Positions 18,041-27,158 are shown, counted from the stretch's first letter. The stretch is 48,920 nt of DNA from Fidelibacterota bacterium (GCA_030746535.1 JASLML010000006.1:1-48920), one strand, 5' to 3'. Translations and numbers: made by a program. Notes: generated from the letters alone by a model not told the origin.

Positions 18041-18850
18041 TTATTCTTCGTAGCGGACAAAATCAACCCAAGCGGGTTCTGTCATGATTTCGGATACTGC
18101 TGCCGCTACCTTTATTGCCTGTTCGCGGTCATTGTAGCTTCCTACCCGAACGCGGAACCAAACGGCATCGGTTTCTTCGAAATACGCTTTTTGGATGTAA
18201 GCATCAAATCCGTCTTTGATCAGATTAGCTGCAACGCGCTTGGCATCGTCAAGATTCTTTTTGGAGGCTACCTGAATGGTAAATCTGCCTGCATCAAACG
18301 GAATGTTTTGTCCAAGAATAGGTTTTTTCGGTTTTGGCTTCGGCTTTGCTTTCACAACGGTTTCTACGACCTGCACTTCCGGTTCCTCTTCCACTAAAAC
18401 AGGTTCAGCCGGTTCCGGTGCAGGCTCCGGATCATCAGCCGAAACGGTTTCCGAAATAGGCTCGGATTTCGGCGGATCTTCATCTTTGTCTGCGGTAGGA
18501 AGCATATCCTGTTCGGGCCGGAATCCGTCATCGATAACGTCAAATGAAAAGGATTGGGAAGCAATTTCATCGTTATACTGGAAGATTTTGACTTCAAACA
18601 GGTAAGCGCCTTCGGCGTCGGGTACAAATGTCATGTGAGCGAAATCATCAGTAAAATCAAAATCGTTGTATTTGAGTGCACTTTCCTGCGGTTTTTCCAC
18701 AACATCCCAGACGAAATCCATATCCGGACTGTCTTCCGGAATATCAACAGAAACGGTGTACGCTTTGCCGACAAACCCCGGAATGGCTTCCTTGGTGCAT
18801 CCTCCCAAGATAAGAAGGTGAAATAGGCTTATGGTTACGATTTGCTTCAT
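18041..18850 (-). CDS. SPOR-domain lipoprotein
   Basis: 269 residues. A lipoprotein signal peptide ends in the lipobox L-I-L-G-G-C with Cys18 as the lipidation site. A beta-rich region (about 25-115) follows, then a low-complexity Pro/Glu/Val linker (about 125-170, with repeated P-A-E-P-type units and a K-P-K-P-K-P-K-K stretch). The C-terminal SPOR domain (about 185-262) begins G-R-F-T-I-Q-V-A-S and ends with W-F-R-V-R-V-G-S-Y. SPOR domains bind denuded septal glycan strands, so an outer- or inner-leaflet anchored, division-associated protein is the natural inference. It sits 26 bases after ndk and 21 before the unknown membrane protein. Confidence 0.87.
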   Translation of the reverse strand: MKQIVTISLFHLLILGGCTKEAIPGFVGKAYTVSVDIPEDSPDMDFVWDVVEKPQESALKYNDFDFTDDFAHMTFVPDAEGAYLFEVKIFQYNDEIASQSFSFDVIDDGFRPEQDMLPTADKDEDPPKSEPISETVSADDPEPAPEPAEPVLVEEEPEVQVVETVVKAKPKPKPKKPILGQNIPFDAGRFTIQVASKKNLDDAKRVAANLIKDGFDAYIQKAYFEETDAVWFRVRVGSYNDREQAIKVAAAVSEIMTEPAWVDFVRYEE

Positions 18851-18876
18851 TTATGGTTTCGGAATGGTCTAATCTG

Positions 18877-19299
18877 TCAGGATTGGTGAATTTCATCGGG
18901 TGTGAAGAAAAATGCAATTTCTTTTTCAGCATTCTCATCCGAGTCAGAACCGTGCACTGCATTGTTTTGGACGCTTTCAGCGAAATCTTTCCGAATGGTG
19001 CCTTCATCGGCTTCCGCCGGATTTGTGGCCCCGATGAGGGTACGAAAAGCGTTTACGGCGCCTTCATGCTCTAGAGCCATCGGCATGCATGGGCCGGATG
19101 TCATGAAATCCACGAGATCGTTGAAAAAAGGCCGCTCTTTATGCACGGCATAAAATCCTTCAGCCTTTTCACGGGTAAGGTACACCAACCGTGCACCAAG
19201 GATAGTAAATCCATCTGAAATTATTCTGTCCATAATTTTTCCGGTATGTCCTTTTCCGACAGCGTCCGGTTTAATGATTGCTAATGTTCTGTTACCCAT
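18877..19299 (-). CDS. ndk: Nucleoside diphosphate kinase
   Basis: 140 residues. [10 protein letters not shown] opens the protein, and the phosphoryl-accepting His116 lies in N-N-A-V-H-G-S-D-S, the family signature. It transfers the gamma phosphate from ATP to other nucleoside diphosphates. It follows sucD by 17 bases. This ndk-sucCD neighbourhood makes metabolic sense because succinyl-CoA synthetase can generate ATP or GTP that NDK equilibrates. Confidence 0.96.
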   Translation of the reverse strand: MGNRTLAIIKPDAVGKGHTGKIMDRIISDGFTILGARLVYLTREKAEGFYAVHKERPFFNDLVDFMTSGPCMPMALEHEGAVNAFRTLIGATNPAEADEGTIRKDFAESVQNNAVHGSDSDENAEKEIAFFFTPDEIHQS

Positions 19300-19316
19300 G
19301 TCTTCTCCTGAATTGT

Positions 19317-20189
19317 TTATGAAATGATTTCTTTCATTGTCGATCCAATGCCGGCAGGACTGTCCACAACGTGTATCCCGGCAGCTGTAAGCGCAGATTT
19401 CTTATCTTCTGCTGTGCCTTTTCCGCCGGCGATGATGGCGCCTGCATGCCCCATTCGTCTTCCGGGCGGCGCGGTTGCACCTGCAATAAATGCGACTATT
19501 GGTTTATCAAAATTGTTTAGTACTACCCAGTCTGCCGCTTCTTCTTCTGCCGTACCGCCAATTTCACCGATGAGAACTACACCGTTTGTTTCATCATCAT
19601 TCGCGAATAATTTCAACGCATCAATAAAGGTGGTTCCGATAATGGGATCGCCTCCGATTCCGAGGGAAGTGGATTGTCCGAACCCTGCTTGGCATAATTG
19701 GTGTACAGCTTCATATGTCAGAGTCCCGGATCGTGAAATAACACCGATAGATCCCGGCTTATGGATAAATCCCGGCATAATGCCAATTTTGCATTTACCC
19801 GGTGAAATAAGGCCGGGACAATTGGGCCCCACCATACGTGTTTCGCTTTTTTCTAGGGCTGCATTGACCATTACCATGTCTTTTGTCGGAATACCTTCGG
19901 TGATGCAAATAATCAATCCAATTTCGGCTTCGATCGCTTCAATAACAGCGCCGGCTGCAAAGGCAGGCGGCACAAACACCACTGTTGCGTTGGCCTCCGT
20001 GCTCTCTACGGCTTCCTGCACAGAATTATAAACAGGAACACCAAGTGCTTGCTGGCCGCCTTTTCCGGGCGTTACTCCTGCAACTACATTGGTGCCGTAT
20101 TCCTGCATTTGCTGACCGTGAAAGGAACCTTCTGTTCCTGTGATTCCCTGAATGAGAAGCCGTGTATGTTGATCAATAAGGATACTCAT
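19317..20189 (-). CDS. sucD: Succinyl-CoA synthetase, alpha subunit
   Basis: 290 residues. CoA-binding Rossmann domain at the N-terminus ([11 protein letters not shown]), a [11 protein letters not shown] motif, and the phosphohistidine His248 in [13 protein letters not shown]. With SucC it interconverts succinyl-CoA and succinate with substrate-level formation of ATP or GTP. The start overlaps the sucC stop by four bases (ATGA). All key residues are present. Confidence 0.96.
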   Translation of the reverse strand: MSILIDQHTRLLIQGITGTEGSFHGQQMQEYGTNVVAGVTPGKGGQQALGVPVYNSVQEAVESTEANATVVFVPPAFAAGAVIEAIEAEIGLIICITEGIPTKDMVMVNAALEKSETRMVGPNCPGLISPGKCKIGIMPGFIHKPGSIGVISRSGTLTYEAVHQLCQAGFGQSTSLGIGGDPIIGTTFIDALKLFANDDETNGVVLIGEIGGTAEEEAADWVVLNNFDKPIVAFIAGATAPPGRRMGHAGAIIAGGKGTAEDKKSALTAAGIHVVDSPAGIGSTMKEIIS

Positions 20190-21394
20190 GATGCACCTCC
20201 GGCAGCCGACACGGCTTTTTCCGCCGCATATCCTAAGCTGTCAGCCACGATAAAATCAAAATTCGCATCACTCAGCAATTGGGAGGCTTCCTTGGAATTA
20301 GTTCCTTCCAGCCGAACTACAACAGGCACTTCTACTTTTTCTGTTTCCATAGCTTCTATTACACCCTGAGCTACGCGGTCGCAGCGGACGATCCCTCCGA
20401 AGATGTTGATTAGGATAGATTGTACGTTCGGATCTGACAGAATGATTTTAAATCCGTTCGCGACAGTTTCTGCATTTGCGACTCCGCCGACATCCAAAAA
20501 GTTTGCCGGTTCGCCGCCGTAGAGTTTGATGATGTCCATTGTACCCATCGCGAGTCCCGCGCCATTTACCATGCAGCCGACATTTCCATCCAGCTTGATA
20601 TAGTTGAGATGGTATTTTGATGCTTCAGCCTCAGCAGGATCTTCCTCGCTGGGATCATTTAGTTCCTTCAGCTCTGGGTGCCGAAAAAGCCCGTTATCAT
20701 CGATATTTATTTTAGCATCCAGCGCCATCACTTTGTCTGATCCAGTAACAACCAGAGGATTTACCTCCATCAGGGAACAATCGTTTTCTGAAAACGCGGT
20801 CCACAGAGCAGAAAAAATTGCTACAGCTGATCCAATTTGATCGCCTGTTAAGTTCAATGCTTCGGCAAGAGATTCCGCCTGGTTTGGGGTAAGCCCCTGC
20901 TCCGGATCGATCCATTGTTTTACAATCTTTTCGGGCGTTTTGCTGGCAACAGTTTCGATATCCATTCCCCCTTCGGTAGAGACCATAAACACAAATTTTC
21001 TTTGGGCCCTGTCCAGCACGATTCCAGCATACATTTCGCGCTTAATATCAACGGCTGATTCAATCAGAAGTTGCTGTACTTCTTTGCCTTCCGGCCCTGT
21101 TTGGTGCGTAATCAGAATGTGCCCCAGCATTGTTTGCGCAAATTTTTCAACTTCTTCTTTTGAACGGGCCAGATGTACGCCGCCCTCTAGCAGCTTTTCA
21201 CCGGAATCGGGACAATACAGATTTCCTTTTCCGCGCCCACCGGCATGGATTTGAGATTTGACGACCACTGTTTCGCTGCCGAGTTTGCCGTAGGTGTCCA
21301 ATGCAGATTCAACCGAATCAGCGGCCTTGCCTTCCGGGATAGCCACTCCGTATCTAGCAAACAGTTCTTTGGCTTGGTATTCGTGAATTTTCAT
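20186..21394 (-). CDS. sucC: Succinyl-CoA synthetase, beta subunit
   Basis: 402 residues. The N-terminal [12 protein letters not shown] and the ATP-grasp motif I-H-A-G-G-R-G-K-G are diagnostic; the C-terminal ligase domain carries [10 protein letters not shown]. It binds the nucleotide and forms the alpha-beta enzyme with SucD. ATGA overlaps join it to both arcC upstream and sucD downstream, so carbamate kinase and succinyl-CoA synthetase, two ATP-forming enzymes, are co-translated. ATP or GTP specificity cannot be settled by eye. Confidence 0.96.
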   Translation of the reverse strand: MKIHEYQAKELFARYGVAIPEGKAADSVESALDTYGKLGSETVVVKSQIHAGGRGKGNLYCPDSGEKLLEGGVHLARSKEEVEKFAQTMLGHILITHQTGPEGKEVQQLLIESAVDIKREMYAGIVLDRAQRKFVFMVSTEGGMDIETVASKTPEKIVKQWIDPEQGLTPNQAESLAEALNLTGDQIGSAVAIFSALWTAFSENDCSLMEVNPLVVTGSDKVMALDAKINIDDNGLFRHPELKELNDPSEEDPAEAEASKYHLNYIKLDGNVGCMVNGAGLAMGTMDIIKLYGGEPANFLDVGGVANAETVANGFKIILSDPNVQSILINIFGGIVRCDRVAQGVIEAMETEKVEVPVVVRLEGTNSKEASQLLSDANFDFIVADSLGYAAEKAVSAAGGAS

Positions 21395-22350
21395 TCATTA
21401 TCCTGGTTTGATTTATAAATAGTTGTTCCCGCATTTCCTTTGATCGCATGCCGAATGTTGGCTATGGAAGTAATCACAACTTTTTCTCCGTGGTGTTTTA
21501 AAAAATAAATCGCAGAACGAATCTTTGGCCCCATGCTTCCTTTTTGAAAATGTCCGGCTTCCATGTACGCTTTCGCTTCGGCATCACTCATTTTCCGAAT
21601 CGGTTCCTGTTTCGGAGTGTTGAAATTTAAATACACTTCATCGATATCGGTAATGATCCAATATTCTTTTGCCCGGATAACCCGACCTAATTTTGCAGCA
21701 GTCAGATCCTTGTCAATCACTGCATCGAGGCCTTCCATTTTTCCGTCATCTGTATTGTAAACGGGAATACCTCCGCCGCCGGCTGCCAGCACGATGGTGC
21801 CGTGTTCCACAAGCGTTCGAATGCTGATGCCGTGCAGAACAAAATCAGGATCGGGGCTCGGGACAACCCGCCGCCACTCACCGGGATCCTGTTCTTTTAT
21901 CGACCATCCAAATTGATCGGCAAGTTCCTGTGCTTTTTCCTGATCATATCTTTCGCCAATATATTTTGACGGATTTTCGATAGACGGATCATCTGCATGA
22001 ACCATCACCTGCGTGACAAGCGTTACAACTTCTCGGTCCACCTTTTCGACGCGAAGGGCATTCTGCATGCATTGCTGAATCATGTAGCCGATGGTTCCCT
22101 GCGTTCCTGCGACACATACGCCAAGTGGAAGCGGAGGAACCCTGTCGTGCGTTAGATCCATGCGTAAAAGTTCATCGCCGACTTGAGGACCGTTGCCGTG
22201 CGTTACGCAGATATTATAATCCGCATTCACAAAATGCATAATCTGTTCTGCCGTTTTCCGGGTGTGAGAAAACTGATCCTGGATTGTTCCGGCGTCACCT
22301 TTGGGAGATAGTGCATTGCCTCCGAGTGCAATGATGGCTGTGGTATCCAT
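21391..22350 (-). CDS. arcC: Carbamate kinase
   Basis: 319 residues from the ATG at 22350. The enzyme makes ATP from carbamoyl phosphate and ADP in arginine catabolism. Motifs are I-A-L-G-G-N-A-L-S-P, T-H-G-N-G-P-Q-V-G and the A-A-G-G-G-G-I-P-V nucleotide loop, all typical of the amino-acid kinase fold. I chose the ATG because the family starts just before I-A-L-G-G-N and because it abuts the arcA stop as TAATG. An upstream in-frame GTG at 22383, with GAGG before it, would add 11 residues and overlap arcA by 34 bases. No ornithine carbamoyltransferase, which normally supplies the substrate, is adjacent. Confidence 0.92.
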   Translation of the reverse strand: MDTTAIIALGGNALSPKGDAGTIQDQFSHTRKTAEQIMHFVNADYNICVTHGNGPQVGDELLRMDLTHDRVPPLPLGVCVAGTQGTIGYMIQQCMQNALRVEKVDREVVTLVTQVMVHADDPSIENPSKYIGERYDQEKAQELADQFGWSIKEQDPGEWRRVVPSPDPDFVLHGISIRTLVEHGTIVLAAGGGGIPVYNTDDGKMEGLDAVIDKDLTAAKLGRVIRAKEYWIITDIDEVYLNFNTPKQEPIRKMSDAEAKAYMEAGHFQKGSMGPKIRSAIYFLKHHGEKVVITSIANIRHAIKGNAGTTIYKSNQDNE

Positions 22351-23633
22351 TAGTTTGCTCGGTCCAATGGAAGGGTTAGGCACCTTGGTCCGCCTCGCCC
22401 GCGCGGAAGTTCGTGGCTGGCAAGACTGATTACCCAGTTTTCATCAGACGATATATGCGTATCAGGATCAGCCAAATATTCTTCATCGGATAAAATTGCG
22501 TAACCGACTTTTTTCAATTCTTCCAACGTTTTTGTATTTCGGGAGTAACTTATAATTTTTCCGGAATCCAGCGCAAAGGCATTGGCACCGTCCGTCCATT
22601 GCTCTCTGTCCTGGTGAACAGAATCGGTCCCTCCGCAAAAAATTGCGTTTAATGAGAAACCGTATTCCGTAAAAACCGATTCAAGAGACGTTTGCGCCGG
22701 GCTTACATCCGAAAGCAATTGTCCGGATTCCGCTCTGTATACGGAAATAGGATATCCTTTTAATTCCGTACCGGAATAGAGCGGAGGGTAAATAAGCACA
22801 TCCTTTTCACTAATGCGGGTGAAGATGGTGTCCAAATGCATCACGGTTCGGGATTTCGGAAGGTCAATGACGAAAACAGTTTCAAATCCTTCAGAGTAAG
22901 CGGTTGGAAGAAAAGCGTCAATTGATTCTTTTGAATTGCGCTCGCTGAGACCGACGAACAGGGTTTTTGAATCAAATACCATGATGTCCCCGCCTTCTAA
23001 TGCATGGCCGGGATGATTGGAATGAAAATCAACCGTTGTTAAATCCTTGAAGTTCGGGTGATGCATAAACACATATTTTGCGAGAATCATTTCCCGCTTC
23101 CGAACATTTCGTTTTGCCCAAGTCAGAAAAAGCGTGTTTCCAACCATTGCCGCAATATCCCGGGAGAAAATCAGGTTTGGGATCGGCCAGGAAAAAACAG
23201 ACTGTCCTGAAGGATGTTTCCCGGTGAGAAATGTTTCCGCTGCGTCATCCAAGCTGCTGTCTATTATGATATCCGGACTTGCATTCGGGAAATGGGTGGG
23301 GAAGGACACCTCATCTGTTTCCAAACATTCGGCGGCAAGTTCAGACCTTGTATCTGGATTATCCAATATATCTTTCAGTAAATCGGTAAAATAAAATGTA
23401 TGATCAGAGCCTGCTACGGAAGCAATGATCGAAGATAGATTTTCGTGTTCCCGTGCCATTGTTCCCGGATCAACCAAATCGTCAAAGAGGAGGTAATCCG
23501 GGTTGCGTACCATTCGCCCGTTATCGTCCGGAATCCATTCGTGGATATTTTCCGGCGTAAAATGATGGTGTTCCGGTCCCGGCCGGTGCACCACGATTTG
23601 CTGAAGTTTTCCTATCTCAGATCGGATAGACAT
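22350..23633 (-). CDS. arcA: Arginine deiminase
   Basis: 427 residues. The N-terminal E-I-G-K-L-Q-Q-I-V-V-H-R-P-G-P-E matches the family. Catalytic elements are all visible: F-S-R-D (first Asp), E-G-G-D (Glu and Asp), M-H-L-D-T-I-F-T (His and Asp), and the nucleophile Cys418 in G-R-G-G-P-R-C-L-T-L-P-L. The enzyme converts arginine to citrulline and ammonia. It follows the P5C dehydrogenase gene by 11 bases and abuts arcC. An arcB gene would be expected between them but is missing from the window, as is an arginine/ornithine antiporter. Agmatine deiminase is a less likely alternative given the arcC partner. Confidence 0.9.
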   Translation of the reverse strand: MSIRSEIGKLQQIVVHRPGPEHHHFTPENIHEWIPDDNGRMVRNPDYLLFDDLVDPGTMAREHENLSSIIASVAGSDHTFYFTDLLKDILDNPDTRSELAAECLETDEVSFPTHFPNASPDIIIDSSLDDAAETFLTGKHPSGQSVFSWPIPNLIFSRDIAAMVGNTLFLTWAKRNVRKREMILAKYVFMHHPNFKDLTTVDFHSNHPGHALEGGDIMVFDSKTLFVGLSERNSKESIDAFLPTAYSEGFETVFVIDLPKSRTVMHLDTIFTRISEKDVLIYPPLYSGTELKGYPISVYRAESGQLLSDVSPAQTSLESVFTEYGFSLNAIFCGGTDSVHQDREQWTDGANAFALDSGKIISYSRNTKTLEELKKVGYAILSDEEYLADPDTHISSDENWVISLASHELPRGRGGPRCLTLPLDRAN

Positions 23634-23644
23634 TGCATTCGGTT

Positions 23645-25264
23645 TTATTCTTCAGCCAAAAACGGATAGCGGTAATCTGTGGGCGGATCAAAATTCTCTT
23701 TGATCGTCCGCTGGGAAACCCAGCGCTGCAGATTCAGCATTGACCCGGCCTTGTCATTGGTGCCCGAAGCGCGCCCGCCGCCAAAAGGCTGTTGTCCGAC
23801 AACGGCGCCGGTCGGCTTATCGTTGATGTAAAAATTCCCTGCCGAATGTGTCAGCGCTTCGCGAGCTTCCTGAACGGCAGATGCATCTTCGGCTATCACG
23901 CAGCCGGTGAGAGCATACGGCGATGTTTTATCCACAAGGTCAAACATATCAGTCCAATCGTCAGGCTCATAGACATACACCGTCAGGACAGGACCGAAAA
24001 TTTCCTCTTCCATTGTTTTGAAATGCGGATCCGATGTGAGTATGACCGTAGGCTCGATAAAAAATCCCGTGCTATCGTCCCCATTCCCTCCGGCAAGTAT
24101 TTCTGCATCCTGATGATCTTTGGCATAATTCACATATTCCATGATGGAATCATAGGCGGGCTTATCGATCACGGCATTCATAAAATTGGAAAAATCCTGC
24201 ACGTCGCCGACGGTTATGGATTTTACTTCGCTCAGAAAATTGTCTTTGATGCCGTCCCAAAGTGAATACGGAACATATGCACGGGAGAGAGCGGAACATT
24301 TCTGACCCTGAAATTCAAATGCACCGCGGACCATGGCGGCAACGGCTGCATCCGGATCGGCGGACGAATGCACAAGTGCAAAATCTTTACCGCCCGTTTC
24401 ACCGACAATCCTCGGATAGCTTTTATAGTTTGCGATATTTTCGCCGATGGTTTTCCACATCCCCTGAAAAACAGCCGTGGAACCTGTAAAATGCACTCCT
24501 GCGAAATCCGGATGGGGAATAACAAGCGGACCAAGAGTTGATCCCGACCCCGGAATGAAATTGATCACTCCGTCCGGCAAGCCTGCTTCTTTCAGGATTT
24601 TCATAACGAAATACGCAGGATACACCGCACTGGAAGCAGGTTTCCAAAGGCATACGTTCCCCATCAGAGCAGGAGAGGTTGGAAGGTTTCCTCCAATACT
24701 GATAAAATTAAACGGGGTTACTGCAAATACGAATCCTTCGAGCGGACGGTGTTCTGAGGAATTTTGTGTTCCTTCAGGTGAATACATGGGATTCTGATTA
24801 TGGATTTCCTGCGCATAATAGGGATTGAATCGCCAGAAATCGATCAATTCGCACGCAGCGTCAATTTCCGCCTGAAACGCATTTTTGCTCATATTGAGCA
24901 TGGTTGCCGCATTCATGATGTCCCGCCACGGTCCCGACAAAAGGTCTGCCGCTTTCAGTAAAATATCCGCACGTTCCTGCAAACTTGTTTTGGACCAGGA
25001 TTTCCATGCTTCAAGAGAAGATTTAATCGCGAGGTTGACTTCCTTTTCCCCGGCCATATGAAAACGGGCTAAAACGTGTCCGTGATCATGTGGCATAACA
25101 CAGGTTCCTAATTTTCCGGTTTTGATCTCTTTCCCACCGATAATGAGAGGAATTTCAATTTCTTTACCGCTTAATTCAGCAAGTTTTGCTTTCAGGGATT
25201 GTTTCTCCGGCGATCCCGGTGTGTAATCCAGGATAGGCTCATTTACAGGTGTTGGTATGGACAT
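23645..25264 (-). CDS. Delta-1-pyrroline-5-carboxylate dehydrogenase
   Basis: 539 residues. This is an aldehyde dehydrogenase of the stand-alone P5CDH type (mitochondrial ALDH4A1-like) rather than the PutA fusion. Catalytic Cys323 is in F-Q-G-Q-K-C-S-A and Glu289 in V-G-E-T-G-G-K-D; V-T-P-F-N-F and F-T-G-S-T-A-V-F form the NAD site. It oxidises P5C/glutamate semialdehyde to glutamate, the last step of proline or ornithine breakdown. The ATG at 25264 is preferred over an in-frame TTG at 25276 because GAGGA lies five to six bases before it. It heads the run P5CDH-arcA-arcC-sucC-sucD and starts 30 bases beyond the dusB terminator. Confidence 0.92.
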   Translation of the reverse strand: MSIPTPVNEPILDYTPGSPEKQSLKAKLAELSGKEIEIPLIIGGKEIKTGKLGTCVMPHDHGHVLARFHMAGEKEVNLAIKSSLEAWKSWSKTSLQERADILLKAADLLSGPWRDIMNAATMLNMSKNAFQAEIDAACELIDFWRFNPYYAQEIHNQNPMYSPEGTQNSSEHRPLEGFVFAVTPFNFISIGGNLPTSPALMGNVCLWKPASSAVYPAYFVMKILKEAGLPDGVINFIPGSGSTLGPLVIPHPDFAGVHFTGSTAVFQGMWKTIGENIANYKSYPRIVGETGGKDFALVHSSADPDAAVAAMVRGAFEFQGQKCSALSRAYVPYSLWDGIKDNFLSEVKSITVGDVQDFSNFMNAVIDKPAYDSIMEYVNYAKDHQDAEILAGGNGDDSTGFFIEPTVILTSDPHFKTMEEEIFGPVLTVYVYEPDDWTDMFDLVDKTSPYALTGCVIAEDASAVQEAREALTHSAGNFYINDKPTGAVVGQQPFGGGRASGTNDKAGSMLNLQRWVSQRTIKENFDPPTDYRYPFLAEE

Positions 25265-25293
25265 TGGGTTCCTCAAAAAGTGTAATTGGTTTG

Positions 25294-25321
25294 AAAAAAG
25301 CCCGAGAATTTAGGTTCTGGG
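25294..25321 (-). terminator. Rho-independent terminator after dusB
   Basis: On the minus strand CCCAGAA pairs with TTCT-C-GGG (one bulged C) around a six-base loop, spanning 25301-25321, and is followed by C then six Ts (25294-25299). It lies 11 bases after the dusB stop and 30 bases before the P5CDH start, separating the two transcription units. Confidence 0.8.
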
Positions 25322-25332
25322 ATGATACGGAA

Positions 25333-26334
25333 TCAAGAAGCTCGAAGCAGTTCTGCGTTGTTGTTACGCAGACGTTCCTCAGTTCCGCTGAGCAGAGCAA
25401 ACATATCCGAATGGTCTTTTGCTGTAACCAGCGACTGGCGCAGGGGAGCAGCGCCCGGGAATCCTTTGATATACCATCCGAAATGTTTTCGCATGAGATT
25501 CGTTCCCGTTCGCTCGCCTCTGGTTTGAATCAGCAGATCAAGATGCCGTTTGCATGTTTGTATTTTATCTTCGCTCGATGGATGTTTTAAAATCTCTTTC
25601 CCTTTCAAAATTCTGTTTGCCTGTTCAAAGAACCACGGATTTCCCAGTGCTGCCCGCGCGACCATTACGGCATCGCATCCCGTGTCTTCCACCATCCGCA
25701 ATATATCTTCCGGCGTTTTAATATCACCGTTTCCGATCACCGGAACGGTTACGGCTTCTTTTAATTCTCTGATCAAATTCCAATTTGCGGCTCCTTTATA
25801 GGATTGCTTAGTTGTCCTCGGATGGAGGGCAATAGCTTTTACGCCGATCTTTTCCAGCCTGGGCCCAGCTTCGGTGGACACAATACTATTTTTATCCCAT
25901 CCTGCACGCATTTTTACCGTTACCGGAATCTCAGGCACAGCTTCGACGACGGCAGCAGTAATGTCGTCCATGAGGCAAAGGTCTTTAAGCGCTGCCGAAC
26001 CTGCGCCTTTTTTGGTGATCTTGGGTACCGGACAGCCGTAATTAATGTCAATCAGGTCCGGGTTGAATTTTTCATACACCGCACGTGCAGCCTGCGACAT
26101 GACCTCAGGTGTATCTCCAAAAATTTGAATGCCGATTGGGCGTTCTTCCTCCACAAAGCGGATCATATCGAGGGTCTTTTCGTTTTCGTGAATTATTCCG
26201 TGAGCGGATACAAATTCGGAATACACGAGTCCGGCGCCTTTTTCTTTGCAAAGAATGCGGAAGGAATGATCCGTAACACCTGCCATCGGCGCGAGGAAAA
26301 CGGGAAAATCAATATTCAGATTTCCGATGTTCAT
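25333..26334 (-). CDS. dusB: tRNA-dihydrouridine synthase
   Basis: 333 residues. A TIM-barrel flavoenzyme that reduces specific uridines in tRNA D-loops. F-L-A-P-M-A-G-V-T-D opens the barrel. Catalytic Cys101 is in N-Y-G-C-P-V-P-K, with K-M-R-A-G-W, the L-H-P-R-T phosphate/FMN segment, G-N-G-D-I and A-R-A-A-L-G-N-P-W. The G-C-P sequence with V-P-K and the length favour the bacterial DusB branch. The start overlaps the GNAT gene stop by four bases, and a terminator follows immediately. All active-site elements are intact. Confidence 0.93.
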   Translation of the reverse strand: MNIGNLNIDFPVFLAPMAGVTDHSFRILCKEKGAGLVYSEFVSAHGIIHENEKTLDMIRFVEEERPIGIQIFGDTPEVMSQAARAVYEKFNPDLIDINYGCPVPKITKKGAGSAALKDLCLMDDITAAVVEAVPEIPVTVKMRAGWDKNSIVSTEAGPRLEKIGVKAIALHPRTTKQSYKGAANWNLIRELKEAVTVPVIGNGDIKTPEDILRMVEDTGCDAVMVARAALGNPWFFEQANRILKGKEILKHPSSEDKIQTCKRHLDLLIQTRGERTGTNLMRKHFGWYIKGFPGAAPLRQSLVTAKDHSDMFALLSGTEERLRNNNAELLRAS

Positions 26335-26783
26335 TTCGACCAGTCTTCCTCAAACAAAACATAATGAGAATCTTCCATTCCCATTTTTTTATATACTTCT
26401 TTTGCGGCGGAATTATTTTTATCCACGTAGAGACGCATCCCACAGACATTTCCGTCCCGTTTGGCCATTTGGGCCACATATTCATGCATATTCCGATATA
26501 CGCCCTTTGTTCGGTATTCTGGTAGAACATAGACAGACTGAATCCACCAGAAATCGCCGTTTCGCCAGTCGGACCATTCTTTGGTAATCATAAGCTGGCC
26601 TATGATTTCCGAGTTTTCTTCCGCAAGAACGTAAAATCCTTTGTATGGATCTTCCAGCAAAGCAAGCACTCCGGAACGGATGGTATCCGGATCAAGAACT
26701 TTCCCTTCGGTTTCTTCCGCCATGGAAATATTGAAGGAAACTATGGTGGGGAGATCGCCTGAATTATGGATACGAATATTCAT
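26331..26783 (-). CDS. GNAT-family N-acetyltransferase
   Basis: 150 residues, a single GNAT domain. The acetyl-CoA-binding motif A appears as V-L-P-E-Y-R-T-K-G-V-Y-R (a Q/R-x-x-G-x-G/A-like loop, here R-T-K-G-V-Y), followed by a helix and the motif B segment A-K-E-V-Y-K-K-M-G-M. The acetyl acceptor is unknown. It overlaps dusB by four bases, so the two form a short operon. A -10/-35-like sequence runs right up to its ATG (-35 TTGACA at 26806-26811; TAAATA at 26783-26788), which would leave almost no leader. Confidence 0.85.
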   Translation of the reverse strand: MNIRIHNSGDLPTIVSFNISMAEETEGKVLDPDTIRSGVLALLEDPYKGFYVLAEENSEIIGQLMITKEWSDWRNGDFWWIQSVYVLPEYRTKGVYRNMHEYVAQMAKRDGNVCGMRLYVDKNNSAAKEVYKKMGMEDSHYVLFEEDWSK

Positions 26784-26804
26784 ATTTAAATTTAAGCTTT
26801 CCTT

Positions 26805-26832
26805 TTGTCAATTGCATACCAGCCTTTAAATT
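26805..26832 (+). promoter_or_regulatory. Probable rpmB promoter, sharing -35 bases with a divergent promoter
   Basis: On the plus strand TTGTCA (26805-26810), a 16-base spacer and TAAATT (26827-26832) precede rpmB by 38 bases. On the opposite strand TTGACA (26806-26811) is offset by one base and could serve the GNAT-dusB unit. The two -35 elements overlap almost completely, so they would compete for polymerase. Both -10 boxes are imperfect. Confidence 0.45.
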
Positions 26833-26870
26833 CGCCCGCATTTTTTAACAGGTAAAAACAAATTAGAATT

Positions 26871-27107
26871 ATGAGTAGAGTTTGCGACGTAACAGGAAAG
26901 AAACCGATGTTCGGGAACAATGTGAGCCACGCCCACAACAAATCCCGCCGCCGGTTTAATATTAACCTGCAAAAGAAAAAATTCTGGCTGGCGGACGAGA
27001 AGCGTTACATCACGCTGAATGTGTCCACCCATGGGCTTCGTATCATTGATAAGCGCGGCATTCGCAAGGTTGTCAATGAAATGCGCGCTCGCGGCCAAAA
27101 GGTTTAA
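26871..27107 (+). CDS. rpmB: 50S ribosomal protein L28
   Basis: 78 residues. [12 protein letters not shown] opens the protein, then [14 protein letters not shown], the typical L28 signature, and a basic C-terminus. Only one Cys is seen, so it is the non-zinc (C-) form. It is the only plus-strand gene between 11.2 kb and the right edge, standing alone between the dusB unit and ftsZ with its own promoter-like region and terminator. It has no strong Shine-Dalgarno. Confidence 0.96.
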   Translation: MSRVCDVTGKKPMFGNNVSHAHNKSRRRFNINLQKKKFWLADEKRYITLNVSTHGLRIIDKRGIRKVVNEMRARGQKV

Positions 27108-27126
27108 CGTATAACGAACCCTCCAA

Positions 27127-27158
27127 AAAAAGCCCCTCGGGTTACCGAGGGGCTTTTT
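27127..27158. terminator. Strong bidirectional rho-independent terminator between rpmB and ftsZ
   Basis: A perfect 14-bp inverted repeat: AAAAAGCCCCTCGG (27127-27140), loop GTTA, CCGAGGGGCTTTTT (27145-27158). The G+C-rich core is flanked by A and T runs on both sides, so it can end transcripts from either strand. rpmB stops 20 bases before it and ftsZ stops 30 bases beyond it. Confidence 0.95.

Noticed and set aside
19324-20031. Open frame of 235 codons on the plus strand opposite sucD
   Set aside because: Long only because sucD codon choice avoids stops on the other strand; the sucD protein is complete with its phosphohistidine motif.
25804-26364. Open frame of 186 codons opposite dusB
   Set aside because: Antisense to an intact gene, no family resemblance, no upstream signals.
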